Made by a program: the position numbers and the translations under genes. Shown here one piece after another: positions 1-5,808 of a DNA stretch of 5,810 nt. This stretch comes from CAYVXE01 sp964455375. Lineage in GTDB: Bacteria > Zhuqueibacterota > Zhuqueibacteria > Oceanimicrobiales > Oceanimicrobiaceae. Each line of letters opens with the position of its first letter. The first letter of the stretch is position 1. The stretch covers positions 1 to 5,810 of the forward strand of contig CAYVXE010000177.1 in assembly GCA_964455375.1 (NCBI GenBank), in the 5' to 3' direction. Under the pieces are notes generated by a model that saw nothing but the letters and a program-made list of their open reading frames with translations, was not told the DNA's origin and made no database searches.

Positions 1-573
1 CAGACCAAGGCTGCCGGCACCCAAAGCCAGCATAAAAAGTGTGGCTGGTTCCGGAACAGCACTGAGCCCGTTTGGAGCACCTGGCGTTGGACTTTGCCCT
101 CCCTGCCAGGCATCGGGGCCGCCGGCCGTAGAGATCCGTTTTAGGGATTCACCATCTCCGGCTGATAGGCTCCAACCTTCTTTACCACCCCAGGCAACCA
201 TATCAATTTGATGACTCAAATTGTCGAATAATCTCAAAATATCCCCGCCATTATTGAGGACAAATGAAAAGGGGCCAAAATCACCTACAAACCCGGATAT
301 GGTTCGACTCACTGTAACCGCCTGACCCGCTAATATTTGATCACCTGCTTGAAAGGTAAAACGTCCACCGGACTCATCTTCGAAATAATAACCTTCTAAA
401 TCGATGGTTGAAGGCGCTGCATTAAACAGCTCCACCCATTCATTATTTGCCTCTGAGCTTCCAGCCGGATTATATAGCACTTCCGAGAAAATAAGCGTCG
501 GACCGGCAAAAACATTGTTCACAAATAACAGAGAAATAACTGCAAACAACAAACATTTAAACAATGGTCGCAT
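1..573 (-). CDS. Secreted lamin-tail-domain protein with PEP-CTERM sorting signal (3' end cut by window)
   Basis: The reading frame is open from an ATG at 573 to the window edge (191 codons, no stop), so only the last few residues are missing. Residues 1-23 form a signal peptide (MRPLFK, then a hydrophobic stretch, likely cut after VFA). Residues about 25-168 look like a lamin tail domain: LIFSEVLYNP, then the hallmark NEWVELFN at 44-51, and a late GDGESLKRI segment followed by SPTPGAPN. LTDs are Ig-like beta-sandwich domains common in secreted bacterial proteins. Residues 173-176 are VPEP, followed by ATL and a hydrophobic run, which is the PEP-CTERM motif recognised by exosortase; the expected basic tail lies beyond the window. 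A GGGAGGGG purine run just upstream of the ATG supports this start. The likely location is the cell surface or extracellular matrix. The ligand is unknown. The gene is divergent from the barrel gene at 1060. Family assignment is strong; the specific function is not known. Confidence 0.88.
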   Translation of the reverse strand, partial: MRPLFKCLLFAVISLLFVNNVFAGPTLIFSEVLYNPAGSSEANNEWVELFNAAPSTIDLEGYYFEDESGGRFTFQAGDQILAGQAVTVSRTISGFVGDFGPFSFVLNNGGDILRLFDNLSHQIDMVAWGGKEGWSLSAGDGESLKRISTAGGPDAWQGGQSPTPGAPNGLSAVPEPATLFMLALGAGSLGL

Positions 574-828
574 CTGCCCCTCCCTTCAGTTACACATTAT
601 TTATGTTTTTCAAAATACTTTATTTAGAAATTTGCAACGGTGCAGGCGCCGAGACGAATGTTACGCCCCTGCAACAAACAGACCAAAACATACAAAATTC
701 CATTAAAACCCTTTTTTACAACAACTTAATCATACTCATCCGCCTTATTTTATTGCGACAAGTAGCAATTTTTGTTAGTATTTCTAACACCTTTTTTACC
801 ACGGATTGTATTTCTTTATTATTCAATA

Positions 829-837
829 TGTTATACT
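829..837 (+). promoter_or_regulatory. Possible extended -10 promoter element
   Basis: TGTTATACT fits the extended -10 form TGnTATAAT with one mismatch. No good -35 hexamer sits 17 bases upstream, which extended -10 promoters can tolerate. It would place transcription start near 844, leaving a leader of about 215 bases before the barrel gene at 1060. In an AT-rich region such matches arise by chance, so this is only a candidate. Confidence 0.25.
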
Positions 838-951
838 GTCAGGTTTCCCGACGTGGTGGTTGCATTTTTGCAATACTATTCCCGCAAAGATTTTTGTTTA
901 AAAAATGACCTTTCACCCTACCAAAATAGCTGTACTTTTTCAACCAAACTA

Positions 952-980
952 TTGCATTTAAAAAACGGAATAATTATTCT
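952..980 (+). promoter_or_regulatory. Possible sigma70-like promoter for the barrel gene
   Basis: TTGCAT at 952-957 and TATTCT at 975-980 are separated by exactly 17 bases. The -35 matches consensus at three of six positions and the -10 at four of six. Transcription would start near 987, about 73 bases before the ATG at 1060. The -10 overlaps the perfect palindrome GAATAATTATTC (968-979), a place where a repressor could act, although that is inference only. Confidence 0.3.
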
Positions 981-1059
981 GTTGGAATAGACCGAAATAA
1001 AGGATTGTTAAAATTACATTAACTAAAAAAAACCATAATTATTACTCTCCGAGGGAAAA

Positions 1060-2883
1060 ATGACTGAGTTTTACAAACGTACAAACGCTTTCGTGTTCAC
1101 TATCTTTTTACTGCTCGCAGGATTTCTGAATCGGCCTGGGTTCTCGCAAACCGTAGAGCACCCAATTCAGATTAGTATCAAAACCGCAAGTACTGAACTG
1201 GCGCCTGGACAGTTATCGGCTGTAGAAATCACCTTCAGGATTCCGCGCGGTTTCTGGCTTGGTGATAAAGATCGATCTGCCCGCATTCCGTCAGCGACAG
1301 TTATCAGCATGCAAAAAAACAATTATTTTCAGTTTGAAGAACCACAATTTCCGGAACCCGAAGTGCGCGGCGTGCCGGTGCGTCTGGGAATAACACGTGT
1401 TTTTGTGGGCGAAATCACCGTAATTATTCCCCTCAAAATAGCCAAAAACACACCGGCAGGAACGTACGATATTGTTGCAGATATCACTTACACCCCGGGG
1501 TTAAATGCCGGTCATTTGAGTACGCATGTAAATGAACCTTATTCCACCCAAATAACCGTCGTACAAAAATCAGGCGCTAAGTCAGCGCCTCTACCCACCC
1601 CTGCACATGGACAAGTGCCTGAAAACTTTTATGTCGCAGAAAAAGTTTTACATTTTCCACAACCCATGCAGGCGATGTTTCATCGCTGGAATGAAAACGG
1701 TCCCACGGCAAAATTTTTACACTGGTTGTTTGTAGACCCGCCGAATCATGGAAAACATATTCAAACGGTTTGGCATCCGTTTGTCGGCTCGACCGAAAAC
1801 AATGGACAGACCATCGGCGGAGCCATGGCACTCATGAATGTTACGCGTGAAGGCATCATGACCGGAACATTAGATATACGAGGTTACCACAATGAATACG
1901 TGGGAGCCACCGTAGCCATGGATGTCGTCAGTTGTCCCGGCGCTTACAAAAACTATTGGTTTTCTGCTCAACTCTCAGAAGACCGAAACCGGCAAATTCA
2001 ATTTCATCATGAAAATTTAGAGGCCGGAAAAAATCTCGGCTATGAATTTCAAGTCAACGCTTTTCAAGACCCGCGCTACCGGTTCTACGGTATCGGCGGC
2101 AGTACAGACGAAAAAGATGAAACAAATTACACACATCAGGAATTCGGTGGTATTATGGACATATTCTGGCTGCCGAGAAACAATTTTCGTTTTTCAATAG
2201 GTGGGAAAATTCGTTCAGTGGATGTGAAACGCGGCGCCGACCGGCTCATCGGTAATGTACCGTTCACTATCAACAATGCCGGATTTGCGAATGTATCAGG
2301 TATTGGAGGAGCTACGGTTGTAGGAGAGCATGTGAGTTTTATTTATGACAAACGCAATTCAGAATTCACCCCGTCCGCTGGTTTCTATGCAAAGGCAACA
2401 GCAGAATACGATCAGGTAACCAGCGATACACCATCGACGTCAAATTATGGGCGCTTTTATCTGGAAATGCGAAAATATTTTTCTACCGTCGATCAGAAAT
2501 GGACCCTGCTCTTAAGAAATAGCTGGACGTTTACAACAAATGAAAACATCCCGTTTTTTGATCAGGCAACGCTTGGTGGACTGTCTACCTTACGGGCTTT
2601 TGATTTCGGTCGATTCTACGGACAACATGCTTTCTTCGGAAGTATGGAAGTACGCTACCAGGCCATGCACATGGTTATGGCCGGCTTTCCGATGGATATT
2701 GAAATTGCCCCGTTTCTCGATTTCGGGCAGGTCTTTAACAGTACGGATTTCGAAGGGCAGTTCAACGTTAACCCCGGTATGAGTATGCGGTTTCTCAACC
2801 GACCCAATATCGGCATTATTGCGAACGGCGCACTTGGCCAGGACGGGCTCATCTTTACCGGCGGCGTAAGTTTGCCTTTCTAA
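1060..2883 (+). CDS. Outer-membrane Omp85-type beta-barrel protein with N-terminal DsbD-alpha-like domain
   Basis: The 607-residue protein starts at an ATG preceded by GAGGG with a five-base gap. Residues 1-30 form a signal peptide. Residues about 34-168 read as a beta-sandwich resembling the periplasmic N-terminal domain of DsbD (ELAPGQLSAVEITFRIPRGFWL, then GVPVRLGITRVFVGEITVIIPL broken by short turns, then a TYDIVADITYTP strand), but the catalytic cysteine pair of DsbD is absent; the protein has one cysteine, C292. A Pro/Ala-rich linker (about 169-190) leads to a C-terminal barrel of the bacterial surface antigen/Omp85 type. Its signs are HPFVGSTENNGQTIGG (239-254), RYRFYGIGGS (339-348), YDKRNSEFTPSAGFY (429-443), GGLSTLRAF (506-514) and a terminal Phe, the usual BAM recognition residue. 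POTRA domains are not visible. The conserved RGF motif of Omp85 proteins reads RAF. The barrel call is firm, the N-terminal call moderate, and the role (transport, assembly or adhesion) is unknown. A strong terminator follows. Confidence 0.85.
   Translation: MTEFYKRTNAFVFTIFLLLAGFLNRPGFSQTVEHPIQISIKTASTELAPGQLSAVEITFRIPRGFWLGDKDRSARIPSATVISMQKNNYFQFEEPQFPEPEVRGVPVRLGITRVFVGEITVIIPLKIAKNTPAGTYDIVADITYTPGLNAGHLSTHVNEPYSTQITVVQKSGAKSAPLPTPAHGQVPENFYVAEKVLHFPQPMQAMFHRWNENGPTAKFLHWLFVDPPNHGKHIQTVWHPFVGSTENNGQTIGGAMALMNVTREGIMTGTLDIRGYHNEYVGATVAMDVVSCPGAYKNYWFSAQLSEDRNRQIQFHHENLEAGKNLGYEFQVNAFQDPRYRFYGIGGSTDEKDETNYTHQEFGGIMDIFWLPRNNFRFSIGGKIRSVDVKRGADRLIGNVPFTINNAGFANVSGIGGATVVGEHVSFIYDKRNSEFTPSAGFYAKATAEYDQVTSDTPSTSNYGRFYLEMRKYFSTVDQKWTLLLRNSWTFTTNENIPFFDQATLGGLSTLRAFDFGRFYGQHAFFGSMEVRYQAMHMVMAGFPMDIEIAPFLDFGQVFNSTDFEGQFNVNPGMSMRFLNRPNIGIIANGALGQDGLIFTGGVSLPF
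1572..1590. repeat. Perfect GC-rich palindrome inside the inter-domain linker
   Basis: AGGCGCT and AGCGCCT form a perfect 7-bp stem around a 5-base loop (AAGTC). It lies in frame within the barrel gene, encoding part of the linker SGAKSAPLPTP between the DsbD-like domain and the barrel. It resembles small mobile palindromic elements that settle in tolerant spots, but a single copy in the window cannot prove this. It is not a terminator: no T run follows. Confidence 0.5.
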
Positions 2884-2964
2884 AGACAAAATTTACAGCA
2901 CTGGCTTTTTATAAAAAAGTTTCCTCACACGAAGCAAACTTAGAAAAATCAAACAAGCAGAGAT

Positions 2965-3009
2965 ACACCCCCCGGTCGGGTTTAGTTAGCCGGGGGGTGT
3001 TTTATTTTC
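2965..3009 (+). terminator. Strong intrinsic terminator of the barrel gene
   Basis: ACACCCCCCGG (2965-2975) pairs perfectly over 11 bp with CCGGGGGGTGT (2990-3000) around a 14-base loop, and TTTATTTT follows directly. It sits 82 bases past the stop of the barrel gene. The T tract overlaps the stop codon of the convergent TPR gene (3002-3004). On the minus strand the hairpin is not followed by a U run, so it looks directional, although the stem alone could stabilise the 3' end of the TPR message. Confidence 0.93.
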
Positions 3010-4615
3010 CGGTCAAATGAAATGTTTCTTTTACGTCTTTCAGTTCCACATAAATCTCATCGCGTTTCTGATCCTCGAAAGCTGAAAAATAACGCAACAG
3101 CCAATCCTCATACGGCTTTAACGACGGGTTGGTGGAAACGAAGTACTTCATTCCATTGAAATTCATACTCACCCGAAATGATTCAGGCTGTGTTTTAATT
3201 CTATCCAGAAGTTGACCTAATTTTTCCGGAACAGCGTCGGTCTGATTTAAAGCGATATCATTGACCACGTCCATCAAATCCATGATCACATAAACCAATT
3301 GACTATAATCTTTACTCTCTCGGAACTCAGCGATCAATTTCTGTGACTTTACAAACTCTCCGTTGGTGAAATATTTTTCAACCAGCTTAACTTTCTCCAG
3401 AAGGTCGTCCGGATGCGATTTCATCCAGGTTTCGTTCAATTTGAGCGCCAGAGGAAAATCAAACATAACCTTCTGGCTGAGGTCTACAGCCGTCTGATAA
3501 GCAAATTTGTCTTCAGGATTCACTTTTAAAACATCGATATAGCAATCAAGAACATTTTTCCAATCTTTAAAAAAAGCATACGCTGCGGCAAGGTTGTTCT
3601 GCGTCTGTGCCCACTCATTTGGGGTGTCGGCCAGTGTTCTGACTTCGAGAGCCGCTTTATACGCTTTAATCGCATCGAGAAGTGACTGACCCCCTTCCTC
3701 ACCCCCTTTGCGGATGCCAATTTCAGCCAGTGCTGAACCGAGATTGTTTTTTGCTTTCGCCCAAATAAACGGCATATCATTTTTCTTTAAAACCTGCAAA
3801 CATTTCGTTATGGCATCGACCCCTTCCTGTAAATACGTCAGGCCCGCATCTTTTTTTAACTGCAGTCCTTTCAAAGCCAACGTGGTTCCCAGCCCATTTT
3901 GTGCTCTCGCCCAATCTTGTGGATCTTTTTCCACGGTAAAAATAGTCAAAGCTTGTCGAAAGGCCTGAATCGAATTTTCAAATATTTTTCCCGAATCCTT
4001 CGGATCACTTCTGCGGCCGACTTCAGAGTAGGTCTGAGCCATATCCAGGACGATTTCCGCCCACACCTCAGGCGTCTCTGCTTTTGACGTAAATTTTATC
4101 GCTTGCTGGTAGGATTTAAGGGCATTGGCAAAGTCATAATTCAAATAAAGAATGTTCCCCAACACACGCAATGTTTGAACGCCTTCTTTAAACAATACCT
4201 TCCGAGTTTCAGAAAGCCCGGACTCTTTCTGCGGTAATTTCTGTAGTTTGGCTACTGTCGCATTTATGGATTCATTCAAATCCTCCACAGCTCCCGAAAA
4301 ATCCTTCAAGTAAAACTTTGCCAGAGCCCGGTTGTATAGATCACTCTTTTGGCCATCGTTTAGTGCAACCCATTGTTTAATTTCATTCCCGGCCTGTTGG
4401 GCAGATTTTCCTGTTTTTGACGCCCACACCCCCACATAGCGCTTATAATCATATTGCCCGGGATCGATGTTAGACATCTGCTCCTTCACATTTTCAGTCA
4501 GATTAAATAAAAATAACCTGACCGAATCGGGTGACGTTTGCAAAACAAAGGAATTTCCGCCGGACACATTTATAAACAGGACACTCAATGTAAACATAAA
4601 CATCGGTACACGCAT
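3002..4615 (-). CDS. Exported TPR-repeat protein with 50-residue repeats
   Basis: The 537-residue protein starts at an ATG with GGAG nine bases upstream. Residues 1-22 are a likely signal peptide without a lipobox cysteine, so a soluble periplasmic or secreted location is inferred. A TPR-like unit occurs near 90-120 (LYNRALAKFYLKDFSGAVEDLNESI). From about 165 to 350 four units share a strict register: W185, W235, W285 and W335, each in a P-x-x-WA-like segment (MPFIWAKAKNNLGSALAEIG in the third), with a preceding A-x-x-x-Y/F-x-x-AL helix. A further plain TPR follows (FKDWKNVLDCYIDVLKVNPED, 349-369). The region after about 400 is helical with no family I recognise. TPR arrays bind protein partners; the partner here is unknown. 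No enzymatic domain is visible. The gene converges on the barrel gene and diverges from the macro-domain gene. It could serve envelope assembly together with the barrel protein, but that is only proximity. Confidence 0.85.
   Translation of the reverse strand: MRVPMFMFTLSVLFINVSGGNSFVLQTSPDSVRLFLFNLTENVKEQMSNIDPGQYDYKRYVGVWASKTGKSAQQAGNEIKQWVALNDGQKSDLYNRALAKFYLKDFSGAVEDLNESINATVAKLQKLPQKESGLSETRKVLFKEGVQTLRVLGNILYLNYDFANALKSYQQAIKFTSKAETPEVWAEIVLDMAQTYSEVGRRSDPKDSGKIFENSIQAFRQALTIFTVEKDPQDWARAQNGLGTTLALKGLQLKKDAGLTYLQEGVDAITKCLQVLKKNDMPFIWAKAKNNLGSALAEIGIRKGGEEGGQSLLDAIKAYKAALEVRTLADTPNEWAQTQNNLAAAYAFFKDWKNVLDCYIDVLKVNPEDKFAYQTAVDLSQKVMFDFPLALKLNETWMKSHPDDLLEKVKLVEKYFTNGEFVKSQKLIAEFRESKDYSQLVYVIMDLMDVVNDIALNQTDAVPEKLGQLLDRIKTQPESFRVSMNFNGMKYFVSTNPSLKPYEDWLLRYFSAFEDQKRDEIYVELKDVKETFHLTGK
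3566..4114 (-). repeat. Coding region of four 50-residue TPR-type repeats
   Basis: The anchor tryptophan codons of successive units lie at 4061-4063, 3911-3913, 3761-3763 and 3611-3613, exactly 150 bases apart each time. This means 34-residue TPR units lengthened by about 16 residues, with no insertion or deletion between copies. Similarity is clear in protein (WA-x-x-x-N-x-L-G core in three copies) but the DNA copies have diverged, so the duplication is old. Confidence 0.75.
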
Positions 4616-4652
4616 ACAGATTCACTCCAGCTCGTTGGATTCATAAAATGAG

Positions 4653-4681
4653 AATTTAAGTCTTTCAGCCTAAAAAATCAA
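4653..4681 (-). promoter_or_regulatory. Possible promoter of the TPR gene
   Basis: Read on the minus strand, TTGATT (4681-4676) and TAAATT (4658-4653) are 17 bases apart, each matching consensus at four of six positions. Transcription would start near 4646, giving a leader of about 30 bases that contains the GGAG ribosome binding site. The -35 hexamer lies within the left arm of the inverted repeat at 4674-4712, so a protein bound there could compete with RNA polymerase. Confidence 0.4.
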
Positions 4682-4712
4682 TACGAATGATTTTTAAAAA
4701 TTCATTGATTTT
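4674..4712. repeat. AT-rich inverted repeat between divergent genes
   Basis: AAAATCAAT (4674-4682) and ATTGATTTT (4704-4712) are perfect 9-bp inverted arms. Between and overlapping them, AATGATTTTT and AAAAATTCATT form a second, nearly perfect palindrome with one extra base. The element sits midway between the TPR and macro-domain genes and covers the candidate -35 of the former, so a shared operator is plausible. It lacks a GC-rich stem and a T run after a stable stem, so it is unlikely to be a terminator. Confidence 0.5.
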
Positions 4713-4756
4713 CTTTCCGGGAGTTTCTTCATTAGTAAAAATGAAAGGACATTCCC

Positions 4757-5284
4757 ATGCAAATCGACATAAATTCAAAAACATTGCAGCTCGTGCAGGG
4801 AGATATCATCGAACTTAGCACAGACGCTATCGTCAATGCAGCAAATTCCGCCCTGATTCTCGGAGCCGGTGTGGCGGGAGCCATTCGCAGCAAAGGGGGA
4901 CCGGCTATCCAGGAAGCATGCAACCGCATCGGCGGCTGCACGGCCGGTGGCGCCGTGATAACCACGGGTGGAAACCTGAAAGCAAACTATGTTATTCATG
5001 CTGTGGGCCCGCGCATGGGCGAAGGGAATGAAGATGAAAAACTAAAAAATGCAACCCTGAGCAGTTTAAACGTCGCCGAAAAAAAGCATTTGCAGAGTAT
5101 CGCTTTCCCGGCTATCAGTACCGGCATTTTCGGATTTCCCATGCAACGGTGCGCCGAGATCATGCTGTCGAGCACCATGGAATACCTCTCAAAAGAAACT
5201 CAAATTCAGAAAATCATTTTTTGCCTCTACGGACAGGACGCTTATGATATGTTCAAAAAGACGTTGGAGGACCTGGTCGCATAA
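4757..5284 (+). CDS. Macro-domain (ADP-ribose-binding) protein
   Basis: The 175-residue protein is a single macro domain, the usual length for stand-alone members. AAAGGA seven bases before the ATG supports the start. Visible motifs are the GDI near the start (15-17, contacting adenine in relatives), AIVNAAN (24-30), the glycine-rich GAGVAGAI (36-43) followed by KGGP, HAVGP (81-85), and the phosphate-binding loop PAISTGIFGFP (118-128). Relatives (YmdB, MacroD, AF1521) bind ADP-ribose and remove it from acidic side chains or deacetylate O-acetyl-ADP-ribose. The catalytic Asp of MacroD/YmdB, in GVDG, is Ala here (A40), closer to AF1521-type proteins, so binding is well supported and the exact reaction is not. 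No signal peptide is present, hence cytoplasmic. No ADP-ribosyltransferase partner lies next to it, so a toxin-antitoxin pair is not indicated. Its stop is 7 bases from the end of the convergent Smr gene. Confidence 0.93.
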   Translation: MQIDINSKTLQLVQGDIIELSTDAIVNAANSALILGAGVAGAIRSKGGPAIQEACNRIGGCTAGGAVITTGGNLKANYVIHAVGPRMGEGNEDEKLKNATLSSLNVAEKKHLQSIAFPAISTGIFGFPMQRCAEIMLSSTMEYLSKETQIQKIIFCLYGQDAYDMFKKTLEDLVA

Positions 5285-5291
5285 AAATCGG

Positions 5292-5612
5292 TTACTCATT
5301 CCCGGCGCTGTTCGGCAAATGCAGAAGCACGATGGTCGCGCCCCAGCCGCCAAGTTCAGGCGGTGCATCGAAAAAATCGGCTACCGCAGAGATGGCTTCC
5401 AATTCTTTTCGAACCATGTACTTAAGCTTGCTTTTTCCTTTTCCGTGAATAATTCGCAGACGGGGTAAGCGCAGATCCAAGGCATTTTCGATAAAGGCCT
5501 GCACGATGTCCGGAATCTGCTCCGGGAAGAATCCATGTAAGTCAAGCTCATCGGTTACCACAAAATATTCCGGTAAGCTTGCGTCGTTTTTATCTTTTTT
5601 CTTGCTGTCCAT
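5292..5612 (-). CDS. Stand-alone Smr-domain protein
   Basis: The 106-residue protein is nearly all Smr domain after a short charged, Lys-rich start. LDLHG (23-27) is the LDxH motif, IIHGKG (54-59) the HGxG motif, and GGWGATIVLL (88-97) the closing strand. Smr domains occur at the end of MutS2 and as single-domain proteins. They nick DNA or cleave RNA, and MutS2 acts on collided ribosomes, so a cytoplasmic nucleic-acid or translation quality-control role is likely. Which substrate this protein uses cannot be told. The residue after HGKG is Lys-Ser rather than the Thr-Gly typical of MutS2. The ATG at 5612 is the first in frame, but no Shine-Dalgarno sequence precedes it (CTTTCGAAATT), unlike the neighbouring genes. 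A candidate promoter lies at 5726-5754. Confidence 0.9.
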   Translation of the reverse strand: MDSKKKDKNDASLPEYFVVTDELDLHGFFPEQIPDIVQAFIENALDLRLPRLRIIHGKGKSKLKYMVRKELEAISAVADFFDAPPELGGWGATIVLLHLPNSAGNE

Positions 5613-5649
5613 AATTTCGAAAGATAAAGACTAAACAAAACACCGGGAG

Positions 5650-5696
5650 ACACTGAATGACACCGAAATCATTGTCCGACATTGTCCACGCAGTGT
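5650..5696. repeat. Nested inverted and direct repeats in the Smr leader
   Basis: ACACTG (5650-5655) and CAGTGT (5691-5696) form an outer inverted repeat, and AATGA (5656-5660) and TCATT (5669-5673) an inner one directly adjoining it. CATTGTCC is repeated in tandem at 5670-5677 and 5680-5687, a 10-base step or one helical turn. All of this would lie in the 5' leader of the Smr transcript. It could be a regulator site or a folded leader; both are speculation. Confidence 0.35.
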
Positions 5697-5725
5697 TCTT
5701 CAGGTGTTAAATACTCTTTTGTTGT

Positions 5726-5754
5726 TATATACAGTGTAAATAACAGAAAGTCAA
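5726..5754 (-). promoter_or_regulatory. Probable promoter of the Smr gene
   Basis: On the minus strand TTGACT (5754-5749, five of six matches) and TATATA (5731-5726) are spaced by 17 bases; TATAAC two bases further is an alternative -10. Transcription would begin near 5719, leaving a leader of roughly 107 bases before the ATG at 5612. Confidence 0.55.
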
Positions 5755-5779
5755 GGATGCAAATTAGACGAGTTTTTTG

Positions 5780-5808
5780 TTGACACAGACAATTTATTTT
5801 TTTATATT
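5780..5808 (+). promoter_or_regulatory. Near-consensus promoter reading out of the window
   Basis: TTGACA (5780-5785) is a perfect -35 and TATATT (5803-5808) a five-of-six -10, with a 17-base spacer rich in T. The final eight bases TATATTTG also fit the Bacteroidota -7 element TAnnTTTG. It faces right, divergent from the Smr promoter 25 bases away, and should drive a gene that begins beyond the window. Confidence 0.6.

Larger units (their letters stand above)
574..1059. other. Long AT-rich divergent intergenic region
   Basis: This 486-base stretch separates two divergent genes. Short open frames crossing it lack ribosome binding sites and give low-complexity hydrophobic products, so I see no credible gene. 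It contains small palindromes: GTTAG/CTAAC at 774-788, TTGCA-TTTT-TGCAA at 860-873, a 12-base perfect palindrome GAATAATTATTC at 968-979, and GTTAA/TTAAC at 1007-1023. In DNA this AT-rich the shorter ones could be chance. Candidate promoters for the rightward gene are listed separately. A weak TTGCGA-17-TAGTAT pair also lies at 753-781. I could not pick a convincing promoter for the leftward LTD gene. Confidence 0.6.

Noticed and set aside
404..706. Open frame on the plus strand (100 codons)
   Set aside because: It is antisense to the start of the LTD/PEP-CTERM gene, has no ribosome binding site and shows no recognisable domain.
710..799. CCTTTTTTAC repeated at 710-719 and 790-799
   Set aside because: A ten-base T-rich word recurring once in AT-rich DNA is expected by chance.
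564..990. Two open frames on the plus strand (564-908 and 772-990)
   Set aside because: Their hydrophobic, low-complexity products come from AT-rich DNA. The second lacks an ATG start, and neither has a Shine-Dalgarno sequence.
1577..1831. Minus-strand frame inside the barrel gene, and similar ones at 2590-2889
   Set aside because: These are shadows of a well-supported coding frame with clear protein motifs.
2905..2920. CTTTTTATAAAAAAG self-complementary run as a second terminator
   Set aside because: The stem is all A-T and too weak. The GC-rich hairpin at 2965-3000 explains termination.
3526..4087. Frames on both strands inside the TPR gene
   Set aside because: The TPR frame has regular repeat structure and a good start, so the others are shadows.
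4732..5178. Minus-strand frames across the macro-domain gene
   Set aside because: They are antisense to a gene with all macro-domain motifs, and their products match no family I recognise.
5244..5468. Plus-strand frame overlapping the macro and Smr genes
   Set aside because: It overlaps two confident genes out of frame or antisense and has no ribosome binding site.
4757..5612. Macro domain plus Smr as a toxin-antitoxin or defence pair
   Set aside because: The genes are convergent rather than an operon, no ADP-ribosyltransferase toxin is present, and both families are common as housekeeping singletons.
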